Assembly (NCBI GenBank): GCA_963675135.1 | Contig: OY776125.1 | Coordinates: 24,230,565 to 24,294,564 of the forward strand | DNA: 64,000 bases | Source: Galeopsis tetrahit | Taxonomy: Eukaryota; Streptophyta; Magnoliopsida; Lamiales; Lamiaceae | Direction: 5' to 3' | In this document: positions 32,440 through 43,356 of the stretch, one piece after another | How the letters are laid out: each line of letters starts with the position of its first letter | Position numbering within the stretch: position 1 is the first letter of the stretch | The notes under the pieces: generated by a model | Seen by the model: the letters and a program-made list of their open reading frames with translations, nothing else | Database searches by the model: none | What the model was told of the DNA's origin: nothing | Made by a program: the position numbers and the translations under genes

Positions 32440-35400
32440 TCAGTAGGAGAAACTTGGTACATTGATAGTGGTTGTTAGCACCACATGACAGGTACTAAGG
32501 CTCTGCTATCGAACAATTGCGAGCAAGAAGGACCCAGGGTTATATTTGGTGATAGCTCTATGGCCATTATAAAAGGCTTTGGCTACATCAGAAATGGATA
32601 TGTAGAGATACAAGACGTATCCTACGTAGAAGGTTTGAAATATAATCTATTATTTGTTTCTCAATTCTGTGATCGAGGTTACAAAGTACAATTCAAAAGC
32701 CAGAAGTGTGAGATTATAGACAAGAGGACTCATACTGTACTTCTCGTCGGCATAAGACAAGGCAGCGTGTATATTGTGAATTTGAATAGCTGTCCGAGGG
32801 ATACTTGTCTTCTTAGTAAGAACCCTAAAGAGATCAGTTGGCTTTGGCATAGACGCCTTTCTCACATGAACTTAAGGTGATTAATAAGATTGCAAGAGAA
32901 TACCTTGTTGAAGGTATACCCAACGAAATATATTACAAGTCACATGTATGCGATGCTTGTCAGAAAGGTAAACAGGTAAAAGGTTCCTTTAAATCTATTC
33001 CAACTCTCTCAACAAGTAGAGTCCTAGAACTACTACATATGGATCTGCATGGTCCCATTACTCCTCCAACTTTGAACGGTAGAAGGTACCCGCTTGTTGT
33101 GGTAGATGACTATTCTAAGTTCACTTGGGTAGTCTTCTTACACAAGAAGAGTGATACACAAACACTCCTACCTGATCTGTTGAAAAAGATACAAGTTGAG
33201 AAGAATCAGTCCATTGTCAAGATACGTAGTGACAAGGGTACTGAGTTTATTAATTGTTATATCAAAGACTTTTGTTCTAAACGTGGTATCCAGCACCTTA
33301 CTAGTGCAGCAAGGACACGTTAACAAAACGGTGTAGCTGAGCGACGGAATAGAACTCTCAAGGAGGCCTGCAGAACCATGCTGACCGAGTATAATACTCC
33401 TCAAAAGTTTTGGGAAGAGGCGATCAATACTGCATGCCACTCCTAGAACAGAAGTGTTATCAATAAGGCACTAGGTAAGACGCCCTACGAGATATGGAAA
33501 GGTCGAAAACCCAGAATTTCATATTTCCATATATTTGGTTGTAAGTGCTTCATCCATAACAATGGGAAAAGTAAGTTGAATGCGTTTGATGCTAAAGCAG
33601 ACGAAGGGATATTCTTAGGATACTCCTCGACTAGCAAAGCATTCAGAGTATTCAACTACTCTACTCTATGTGTGGAAGAAACACCACATGTTATTTTCGA
33701 TGAATCTTGACAGGACTCGTCTACCGACTAGATCAGTAAGAAATTAACCGATCTATCAATCGAAACTGACAAAGAATCAGATGTGTACGAATCTGTTCAA
33801 GCCTACAATCCATTCATGAAAGCCCTCGAGTCAGATGAAAAGGAGAAGGTAAGTGCTCAAGGTAAGTCCACTAGACCAGTTGACATGTCTGCTCTAGTCG
33901 ACTCGTCTACTCCTATTAAATCTGCTGATACAAATGATGTTGAAATGCATGATGCTGTAACTGATTTAGATGATTATAGTATATATGCTAAGACTAGAAA
34001 AACATGGAAATCTGCTCATGATACTGAAAATATCATTGGTGACTCTACTATTGGTGTAAAGACTAGACGACAACTCTTTGAGTCGCAAGAACAGCCGAGT
34101 CTATCTATGTTTTGCTGGTGTTGTTTCCTCTCATCTATCGAGCCTAAAACCGTTAATGAGGCATTGGTTGATAGTAATTGGATCATCGCCATGCACGACG
34201 AGTTGAACCAGTTTGTTCGAAATGACGTCTGGGAACTTATCGATAGGATAGAACACCATAATGTAGTTGGCACATGTTGGATTTTCAAGAATAAGAAAGA
34301 TGAGAATGATGTAGTCGTAAGAAATAAGGCTAGACTAGTCGCCCAAGGCTATTCACAAGCTGAAGGCATAGATTATGATGAAACTTATGCACCTGTTGCT
34401 AGACTAGAAGCCATTCGATTGTTTCTTGCATATGCTGCTTGTATGAAGTTTATTGTATATCAAATGGATGTTAAAAGTGCATTTCTTAACGGTATTCTTG
34501 CGGAAGAAGTGTATGTAGAACAACCTCCAGGTTTCGAGGTGAAAGGTAACCAAGTGTACAAGTTAAAGAAAGTCTTATATGGATTGAAACAAGCTCCAAG
34601 AGCATGGTATGATACTCTATCTCTATTTCTATTAGAAAACAGTTTTACCAAAGGCAAGGTCTATAGAACCTTGTTCAGAAGACAAGAAGGTAAGGATATC
34701 CTACTAGTTCAAATTTACGTGGATGATATCATTTTTGGTTTACCCAACAAAAAGCTGAGTGAAAGTTTTTCAACACTCATGCAAAGTAAGTTTGAAATAT
34801 CAATGATGGGAGAAATGACTTATTTTCTTGGACTACAAGTAAAACAAACTCCCGATGGGATTTTCATAAATCAAGCCAAGTATACTAGAAATCTTCTAGA
34901 CAAGTATGGTGTTAAAACTTGCAAATCTACTGGAGTACCAATGCTACCCACCTACAGGATGGATCCAGACGAGAATGGTAAGTGTGCTGATCAATCATAT
35001 TATCGTGGTCTTATTGGTTCACTATTGTGCTTAACTGCTAGTAGACCTGATATTGCATTTTCTGTTGGCGTATGTGCTCGATTTCAAGCTAATCCAAAAG
35101 AGAGTCATATGAAAACCACTAAACGGATATTGAAATATTTGAAAGGAACCATCAAACGTGGTATATGGTATCCTCCGAATGATGATTTATCTCTAAGTGG
35201 CTACTCTGATTCTGATTTTGGTGGCTGTAGAATAGATAGGAAATCTACTTCTGGTTCTTGTCAATTTCTAGGCACAAAGCTTATTTCATGGTTTCCGAAA
35301 AAGCAGACCAGTGTGGCTACTTCCACAACTGAAGCCGAATACATGGCTGCTGGTAGCTGTTGTAGTCTACTACTTTGGCTCATTCAACAGCTTAGAGATT

Positions 35401-35672
35401 ATAATATCATTGAATCAAATGTTCCCATATTTTGTGACAGTAACAGTGCTATTGCTATTACACAAAATCCTGTTCTGCACACACGGTGTAAGCATGTTGA
35501 TGTGAAACATCATTTTATACGTGATCATGTTGAAAAGAAAAATATTCGCATGGAGAAGATTCACACTGATATTCAAAGAGCTGACATATTTACGAAACCA
35601 TTGGCTGAAGCTCGCTTTAGAGAATTATGCATTTGTCTAGGACTAATTGATCTTGACCCTACCTGTATATAG
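32440..35672 (+). pseudogene. A1 pol (protease, integrase, RT, RNase H)
   Basis: Protease motif WYIDSGC is followed by TAG at 32476. GAG-pre-integrase HRRLSHMNL ends at a frameshift near 32877. Integrase zinc residues (C-D-A-C-Q-K-G-K) and core (HMDLHGPI, SDKGTEF) are followed by TAA at 33321, just before QNGVAERRNRTLKEA. Further stops are at 33444 (TAG), about 33707 and about 33730. From 33783 to 35672 the frame is open: RT with FKNKKDE, YGLKQAPRAWY and YVDDIIFG, and RNase H with SDSDFGG, TTEAEYMAA and FCDSNSA. Several stops fit C to T changes. The polyprotein cannot be made from this copy. Confidence 0.9.
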
Positions 35673-36039
35673 TTGTGTACTAACCAGACAGGTACATCAT
35701 AAAGAAGTAAGGAGATTAGACAAGTTACTTCAGAAACAGAGCACTCGTCAATAAGTCAGGTATACAAGGTCAGACAAGATGACCAAACAACCCGATGAGG
35801 AAGCTGGTAAAGCTGAGGGTAATACTAAGGGAATAAACATTTAATGGGGAATCTATGATTTCTTAAATATTCTTATGTTGACTCTTAAGTCTGTTAAAAG
35901 TCATCTTGATCGAAACCTTGAAATTCTGTAAATGATTGATATTTATGTTAATTATCACTCTACTCTTGTATCTATTCTCATTCGTCGCACAAGATGAGAC
36001 AGGTACTTGATGATGTTCGACATTCAGACAGACAAGCAC

Positions 36040-36060
36040 AGTCGAAGGGGGAACTCGTCT
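36040..36060 (+). promoter_or_regulatory. Internal polypurine-like tract between pol and accessory ORF
   Basis: GTCGAAGGGGGAACTCGTC lies 370 bp after the pol stop. A similar AAGGGGGAACA lies just downstream of pol in element B (complement at 43302-43316). Such a tract before the accessory region may act as a second plus-strand primer; this is inference from position. Confidence 0.4.
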
Positions 36061-36542
36061 AGTGCAAAGTAGTCTACTAGCCTGTTCTGATGAACTCGAA
36101 CAGACCAAATAAGTTCTCTAGTGATTTAAATTCACTAAGTGTTTTAAACGTTAATCAAGGGTATTACTGTAATTTTTTATTGCGAATTTTGGGAAAACCT
36201 AAAACTAGATATATACACTCCATTTAATGAGGTGTATACACCCAGTTCCCGCCCAAATCTATTGGACTAGGTCAGATGAGTACACTCCTCTCTCCTAACC
36301 AATAGCAAAGGCGGATTCCAAATTTTACAATAACAATACACATACTATTCTCGATTACGTAACTGAATTCCAAACGTTTATTACCATTGGATCGATCACA
36401 TTGATCGTGGCCGTCTATTAAAAAACTGATCTTTCCTAAAAACACTCCTCACAATTCACTCTACTTTCCTAATTTCTTGCAATCAATTGCTCTTTTGATA
36501 TCTTTGTATTGAAAACTTGTTATCAAAATTTCGATCGTATCT

Positions 36543-39500
36543 ATGTTCGATATCAAAACTAACATGCAGGCAAGATTTGATCCAGGCAAGTATATCACTG
36601 AAGGGAAGGTGCATGTGGAGAGCTCAGTGTTCTTCAAGGGTAGGCACTCTGAAGATAACAAAAAGATTCTCATGAAATGCCTTAAACGCGGCCTGAAATC
36701 TTACCTGGAAGTCGTTCTTGAAGTCGTCTATGAGGAAGAGGTATTGGAGTTCTTCGCCACTGCTACTCGCCTAGCAGACTCGATCGAAGCATATGTTGGT
36801 GGTTACCGAGTGGAGATTACACGAGAAGTTCTGTTCGAAACATTAAGCCTACCTTCGAGTTCGATTAATGTTGAACAATATGGAGTTGGTCAAGAATTAA
36901 GGTATCTCAGTGTTTTCTGTGAAAAGAAGTTGAAGCTTAATCGAGATGGCAATATTCTGTCAGTGAAGAAGAAGGAGTTGCTGCCGAAGTACAAGACTCT
37001 TCTTGACATTGCAAGAAAAATGTTGCTTGGTGTCACTGGGAGTTATGATTCTGTAACTCCTCATAAGGCGAGAGTGATGGCTGCTATATATGATGGCATC
37101 ACTGAAGGAAATTGGCCTAAGTTGTTCATGGATCGTTTGATGCATTTTTCAAACAATGTGAAGGTGGATACCGACTCTAGAGAATGGGTGGTGTCTGCTG
37201 CTGTGAGTTTTGGAAACAAGCTCAGTATTCTTCTACCGGTCTTACTCCCAAACAAGAAGGACTGGAGCAAGGGAAAGCCGTTTCATGTTCTTAAGTTCTA
37301 TTTGAAAAAGGATGCTCTTGATAGACAAGCTAAGGAGAGGAAGTCGGAGCGAGAGCAAATAAGAATCAACCCAAGAGACGCAATGATAGAAGCTGAGTCG
37401 TCTGGTGCTGAGGAAGGCGAGGCTCAAGCTGGAACGAGTGGAGCACTCGTGAATTATGTGTCTGATGAGGCAATGATTGAGGCTGATGTTGATTCTGAGG
37501 AAACAGAATCTGATTGGGCTTCGGAAGAAAAAGTTGAGGAAGAGAAAGCTTACAAACTGGTGATGGTTGAGACCAGTTCTCCACCAGTAGAGAAGACTGA
37601 AATGGTTAGTACATCTTCTCTTGCTACTTCAATGTTACCTCCTCTCAATGTTCCTTTGAAAACCAAGGCAAGACCACTTCGATCTCGTGCCAAACCTATT
37701 CCCAAATCCACTCCGAAGTATGTTCAACCGTTGAATTCCAATATTAGCTAAGACACTACTATATTTGCCCAAGCTGATACTCCGACAGCTGCAATACCAA
37801 ACCTAGCCACATCACAGCCCCAAGAAACCACAATCCAAACTATTTCCACACCCACAATAGAATATATTGACCCATTGAACCCATCTATTCAGGGAACCCC
37901 ACTAGTTGACACTTCAACTAATGAGTTAAGGACCCCACTTACTCAGACCCCTCTCTCGAATAGATTTCCAGACTTGGTTCATTATCCAATGTGCACAAGG
38001 GAGAAGAGACTCCGGGCACAGATGACCAAGAATCTGAAAATGAAGCTCCCGTCTATTGAAATAGATACAGATTCAGAAGTTTATGAGAAGCTGATCCGTA
38101 TCTGCACATGGGTTGCTTTGAGAGAAGGACCGTGAGAAGATTTCTTTAAAGTCGTGACTGGAATGGGTGGAATCTCCAATTTTCAAGATTGGAAGATGGA
38201 ACAGAAGGAGACCAGTGGAGTCAAGAAGCATTCTGAATTACTTTCACCCAGAGCATTGACTAATCTTGTCAAGAAAATGCTTAACATTTCTGATGATGTG
38301 TTATCTGCAAGCTATCTAGATGTTGGTGTTCAGTACTCAGAAGATGGTTTTAAGGAAGCTGGGTCTACTGATCCAATGCTTGATCTAGGGAATGTATCTG
38401 ATCAACTGCAAGGAATGGTATTTAGATTCCAAGTTAAGCATGCACATGGACCAAGGTGCAATGTTGGCCAAATCACTAGACAATTGGAGAAGTATTTTCC
38501 TTCGGAAACTTGTGCTTATACTGCCAAGTTGGTTCAGATGGTTCTGAAAGAATGTGAAGATGCTGAAAGAAAAGCTCAGGAAGCAAGGTTAGCTATTGTA
38601 CCTTACTGTCCTGTTGTTGAAAATGTCATTCCAGAGGAAGCAGTAGAAGACGAGGTCTTGTCTACTGATATGGAAGATGACTTGGTTGAAGTTCAAATAT
38701 TTGCTGAAGATGAACTTATGGAAGAAGTTGGTCCAGATGAAGTTGTTCACACAACTCTACTCAATCAAACTGCTGTGTTCGATGAATTGAAGAATGATCT
38801 TAAGCAGGTGACTAAGTCGTCTATTGATGAATTTCTGAAGACAGGTGTGAAGAAAGTCTTGATAGATCAAAATGAATCTCTTGTGGAGAGTTTGAAAGCA
38901 ATAATTGTAGACGAAGTGAATCAGATGGATGCTACATTCAGACAGAAGATGTTTACTCAACTAGAAGAGTTTTTGCATAGTCAAGTTGAGTATTCTGAGA
39001 AAATCTCAGTTGAGTTCGCGAAGGTATTAGCTCAAGAGTCAGTAAAGATGGAGAGACTCTACTGAGTTAAGATTGAAATTGTTGATGAGCAAAGAAGAAA
39101 AGCTCATGAACAGTTGGCGCAAGCAAGAGCTTTGATGACTGAAATGACTGAAGAGAACATGTTACTTCACTTAACTGCTAATCATTTTAAGAATGAGTTG
39201 AACCTGTCTACTCGGAAGCTAGAGCTAGTTTCTACTAAGCTTGACAAGCTGAGTCAAGATAAGAGTCATCAACAACAAATTGATAGAGCTGCTGAGTTGA
39301 TAAAGCAAGCCGTTCAAGAAGAAATGACTCGTTTCACTTCACTTTTCACTCTTAAGGCTAGTGATGAAACCAAAAAGGGGGAAGAGACTGAAGAGGTGAA
39401 AGCTGCTGCGACTGCGACTAATCTTGTGATTAAAGAGACTAGTAGACCTAGGAGAAGAGGCAGACTAGTAAAAAAGCTGATTTGGAGTAGATCAGTGTAA

Positions 39501-40183
39501 GTGCAGAAGAGCAGAAGAGACAGATGAAAAGAAAATCAATTGTAACTGAAGATGTTCAAATTGAAACCAGCCAAGTTAAAAGGAAACTTGATCTTGAGAA
39601 GAAGAAAGAAGTATTAGGAGAAATACTTGCTGTTATTAATGATGAAGATGTTGAATCACTTCACAAGAAGCAGAAGCTTGAAGATCATCGTTATGCTAAC
39701 AAGAAAGTGTTAGGTAAACACATCAAAAGGCTGCAGAAGATGAAAACAAATCCAGACTCGATCGAAGATGCCCAGATAGACAAGTTCATTGACAATGAGC
39801 ACAGAGAGGCTTGGAAGGTTGTCAAGATGAAGTGGGAATTAGATCACTGGATTATTCGCAAATTTGGTGATTCCGATAGCAAAGATGAGTTGTTCGCTGT
39901 TTTTGATAAGTTCATGGAAGCTGAAGATAAAAATTTATGGAACTTAATCATGAGGATCGCAACTGCTGTTGGATATAATATTCTTGTTCCTGATTTTCCT
40001 AAGTGGGAAACTCCATTACTAGGTTCTGGAAAGAGGATCGACTTAAAAAAAGTGAAGAAGTTTGAAGAAGAGTTGCTCGAGAAGGAGAAGATAGACAATG
40101 AAAATCATATTTCTGACATTCACAAAAGGATTCTTGAAGCATTTTGTGTTCCTAATTTTGACGTTGGAAACATCAGTGAGTAA
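36543..40183 (+). pseudogene. A1 accessory ORF in envelope position
   Basis: One frame from 36543 is interrupted only by TAA at 37749, TGA at 38133 and TGA at 39063. After a frameshift near 39480-39524 it ends at 40183. Total is about 1200 codons. The N-terminal ~260 residues (KYITEGKVHVESSVFF to NKLSILLPVLL) form a globular domain resembling the plant retrotransposon-associated 'putative transposon protein' domain; this is recalled, not searched. Acidic, Pro-rich linkers follow, then long Glu/Lys coiled-coil stretches (38520-39300) and a conserved C-terminal block (DHWIIRKFGDSDSKDEL, FEEELLEKEKIDNE). SIRE-type elements carry an envelope-like gene here, but I see no signal peptide or convincing membrane segment. 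A2 retains the same C-terminal half. Confidence 0.7.
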
Positions 40184-41187
40184 GAATTGTAAGTACTTTA
40201 CTTATTTCTATTTCATTTTGCTAAGTATTTATAATATACTCGATCTTACTGAAATGAATGAAAAGATAACATAGTTTGAGAAGATAACTACTTAACTGAT
40301 CTACTAACTCTTAAATGTTTCAAGAAGTTTTGGCTTCATCAAAAAGGGGAAAATTGTTGGGATACGAATCCTAATATAAAGTCCTAATTGATGTTGAAGT
40401 AGTTTTGATAAGCCAAAATTAGACTTGAATATATTTCTAAGTGTTGACTGATCTAGTTATGGAAGTCGTCTTGTGACAAGATCAGTAGAGTACAAAAGGA
40501 AAAGAAAGAAAAGTTTAAGAAAGAAAAAGACAAGTACGTTTTATAAGTACTTTATGTTATGTTTACTATAGGTTTTATGATGAGCATTTTAAATGATGTA
40601 CAAAAGCTTATATGTTTTGTTTTATATTGTTGTATAGATTTAAGGTGACTAAGCAAAATTATAAAGCTTAAAGTAATGTAATGTAATAGTATAGTCTATA
40701 GATTAGTTCTATATCGAAGTCTACTGAAAGGAGATAAGAAGTCTCACAGAAGACAAGACAAGTGAAGAGAAGAATGAAGATTTTTCTAAGTATGGAAGAC
40801 AAGACAAGTGCGCGAAAGGAAAAGACGAAATTTACTTAAGTCATAAACGCGTATAAAGATAAGTTTGTTTATTGAAGAGTTAGTTATTGAATAACTAATT
40901 AACTGAAGAAACGCGTGGAAAGATAAGAAGAAGTTGTTAGAAAACAGTTATCAAGAAAGTTAGTTGAATAACAAACTATTCTTGAAGGTTAAGAAGTCTA
41001 TAAATACATGAAGATTATGAAGCGTTGGAGACTACTGGAACTCGATATACTGAAGCGTTGAGATTTACTAAGCAATTACAGAGAGATATTTAAAGAAGAA
41101 GAAACTCGCAGAGTTCAAGTTCAGGAAGTTAAAGCCAGAAGACAAATCAAATTCGAAGAAGGCTACTACTGGACTAAGAGAAGTTTT

Positions 41188-41424
41188 TGTAACACCCATA
41201 AAATTCTCAAGTTAGTTATTTTAAAAATATATTTAAATATTTATTTTCTTTAATTTTAAATAAGAGATTTCATGTGATTTTAAAAATTATACATTATTCC
41301 TCCCTCAAAAATTTATGTATATAAATGTACATTATCTTTATCTATATAATTATTTCAAAACTTATCCCCAATAATATTGATCCTATGATTCTTGAATGAT
41401 GATCTTCAATTTATATATAACTGC

Positions 41425-41460
<36 letters not shown>

Positions 41461-42777
41461 AATCAGATTGATTCTACTCGATCTTTTTCCAAATCTCAAT
41501 ATACCCATGAATTTCGAAACTAACTAGCCAAACTTAAATGTTGGTTCCCCGTTTTTGTTTTCTTAGTTATTATCACCACCATTATTATTAAATTATATAT
41601 ATATTTTCCTTATTTAAGTATTTCAGAAATTTAATAAGATATATATATATATATATGTGTGTGAATATATATGAATTTTCCCACGCCACATATCATTTCA
41701 AATTAAGTTGTTTGAAATAAAATTTGGAGATAATCTCTGAGCCTTATTTTATAATTCCATAAATTTCGAAATTAATCTATACTATTCCCTAATCAAATTT
41801 TCAGATTTTCATATAGCTGTAAATCCCTAATTTATCTCACAAGAAAACCTATTTTTCTTTTATAAATAGAGACACTATTTGTAAAATAAAAAACACGCAT
41901 ACAAAAATTTTCACAAAACAATTCTAGTTTTATTTCTTTTACTCTCGATTCATGGAAGTCAACATCATCAAGGATTAAAATTATTTTCATGGCATCCACA
42001 ACATAAAATCGAGGTGAGATTTTCTTACTTCAAGTATTCACTTTGTCACCTTTAAATATTATGTGAATTTAATTGTTGCTTAGCTACATGAACATATGTT
42101 TACGATATTATGGGTTATTTCGACGGAAAGGTCGTTATAGCTAGCGGGGACTACGGTCCGGGATGGTAAGATCCTTGGGGGCAATTCCACCGTATACAGA
42201 TTGGCCAATTTACTTGGTCCATATACAGATTGGCCAATTTACTTGGTCCATATACAGATTGGTCAATTTACTTGGTCAATATATGGAAGACTTATGTTAT
42301 GGAAGACTTATTTACGCATGTTTGTGAGTGTATGATTTTATTTGTATTGATATTTAACTGTGACAAAGGGGATCCCACTGAGCTAGTTGTTTTGCTCATC
42401 CCAATCTATTAATATTTTTACAGATTAAAGGAGTCGCGGTGGAGGAACGGTGGATGTGGTGCATGTCATTCAATAAAAAAAAAGATCATCATGTTATTTT
42501 ATGTCATTATTTAAAATAGTAAAGTGCATTCAACTTTGAATTTTCACATCCCTTTGAAGCAAATACATTTATTTTGAGTGTTTCGGTTTATGTTTTTTAA
42601 AATTGTCATTATTTAATATTTACTTCCGCTGCACATCTTTTTATAATTCATAAATTTGATTTACTTCAATATTCCAAAGTCTTTTGAAAGTCAAGATAAG
42701 ACAGTATTTTATTTAGTTGACCTTCAAAAGTAAAAATATAGTGTTTTCATCTAGGCCCCTAAAATCGGGATGTGACA
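41188..42777 (+). mobile_element. Solo LTR, gypsy-type, inside the A1 3' LTR
   Basis: Begins TGTAACACCC and ends GGGATGTGACA, with the perfect duplication GTTTT on both sides (41183-41187 and 42778-42782). TGTAACACCC is a common start of plant Ty3/gypsy LTRs. No coding region is present. It contains a poly(A)/(AT) tract near 41427-41457 and a 29-bp tandem repeat at 42193-42279. Confidence 0.85.
42193..42279 (+). repeat. 29-bp tandem repeat, three units
   Basis: Three consecutive 29-bp units beginning TATACAGATTGG and ending CTTGGTC(C/A)A. The third carries a few changes. It is internal to the solo LTR. Confidence 0.88.
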
Positions 42778-43356
42778 GTTTTTCTTTTATAGTTTTGTTC
42801 AAGTCGCTAGTTACTTGTAAAATAGCTAGTTGTTAGATCGAAGAAACACTTGGTAGTGTTATCGAGAAGATAGAAGTCTTAGTTCTTGGGACTTAAAACC
42901 ACTTAAAGCCACAAGAAGGGTTAATAAAATTTCGCAACTGGATTTGTGAGAGTGGATGTAGACAAGTTGTCGAACCACTATAAATCTTGTGTTGTTTACT
43001 TTACTGTTTTATTTGTTGTTTAGTTGATTACTTGTTTAATTGATTAATTCTGCATATAGAATAGACAAGATCAGTGTTCATACAAAAGTTTAATTTCGAT
43101 ATTAGTTGAGTATAAATTTGTTGGGCTCATTGTTAATCTGATAATTCCGCATTGTGTACTTTGATATATTGAAAGATTTTGAAAAATCTATTCACCCCCC
43201 TCTAGATGTTTTCCTAGCTTACTTAATATTATCTACTCAACTAGGGACCTACAACATCTATCATATCCTTCATCTGAGTTATCCTAAGATTCATTCTATG
43301 TTCCCCCTTAGATTAGTATTAGTATCTCTGGCATGATTTAAGTATTTCCTTATACT

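Larger units (their letters stand above)
25283..43253 (+). mobile_element. SIRE/Maximus-like copia retrotransposon A1 (18 kb, with nested insertions)
   Basis: The LTRs begin TGTTGG and end CCTACA (25283-26576 and 40355-43253). The perfect target duplication ACATC lies at 25278-25282 and 43254-43258. Primer site TGGTATCAGAGC is at 26579-26590 and the polypurine run AAAAAGGGGAAAA at 40341-40353. Order is gag, pol, then a ~3.6-kb accessory ORF region between RNase H and the 3' LTR, the layout of SIRE/Maximus elements. Inside it lie a solo LTR (27807-30881), a 1148-bp tandem duplication and a second solo LTR (41188-42777). Numerous nonsense codons make it non-autonomous. Confidence 0.9.
40355..43253 (+). 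repeat. 3' LTR of A1, split by a solo LTR
   Basis: Matches the 5' LTR on both sides of an insertion: 40355-41187 and 42783-43253. Without the 1590-bp insert and its 5-bp duplication it is about 1.30 kb. Scattered substitutions distinguish it from the left LTR. Confidence 0.9.

Noticed and set aside
36543..37751. A1 402-codon ORF as a host gene
   Set aside because: It lies between pol and the 3' LTR and its frame continues through the rest of the accessory region, whose C-terminal part is paralogous in A2.
41188..42777. Host gene inside the 3' LTR of A1 (60-codon ORF at 42230)
   Set aside because: The ORF is made of the 29-bp tandem repeat within a solo LTR.
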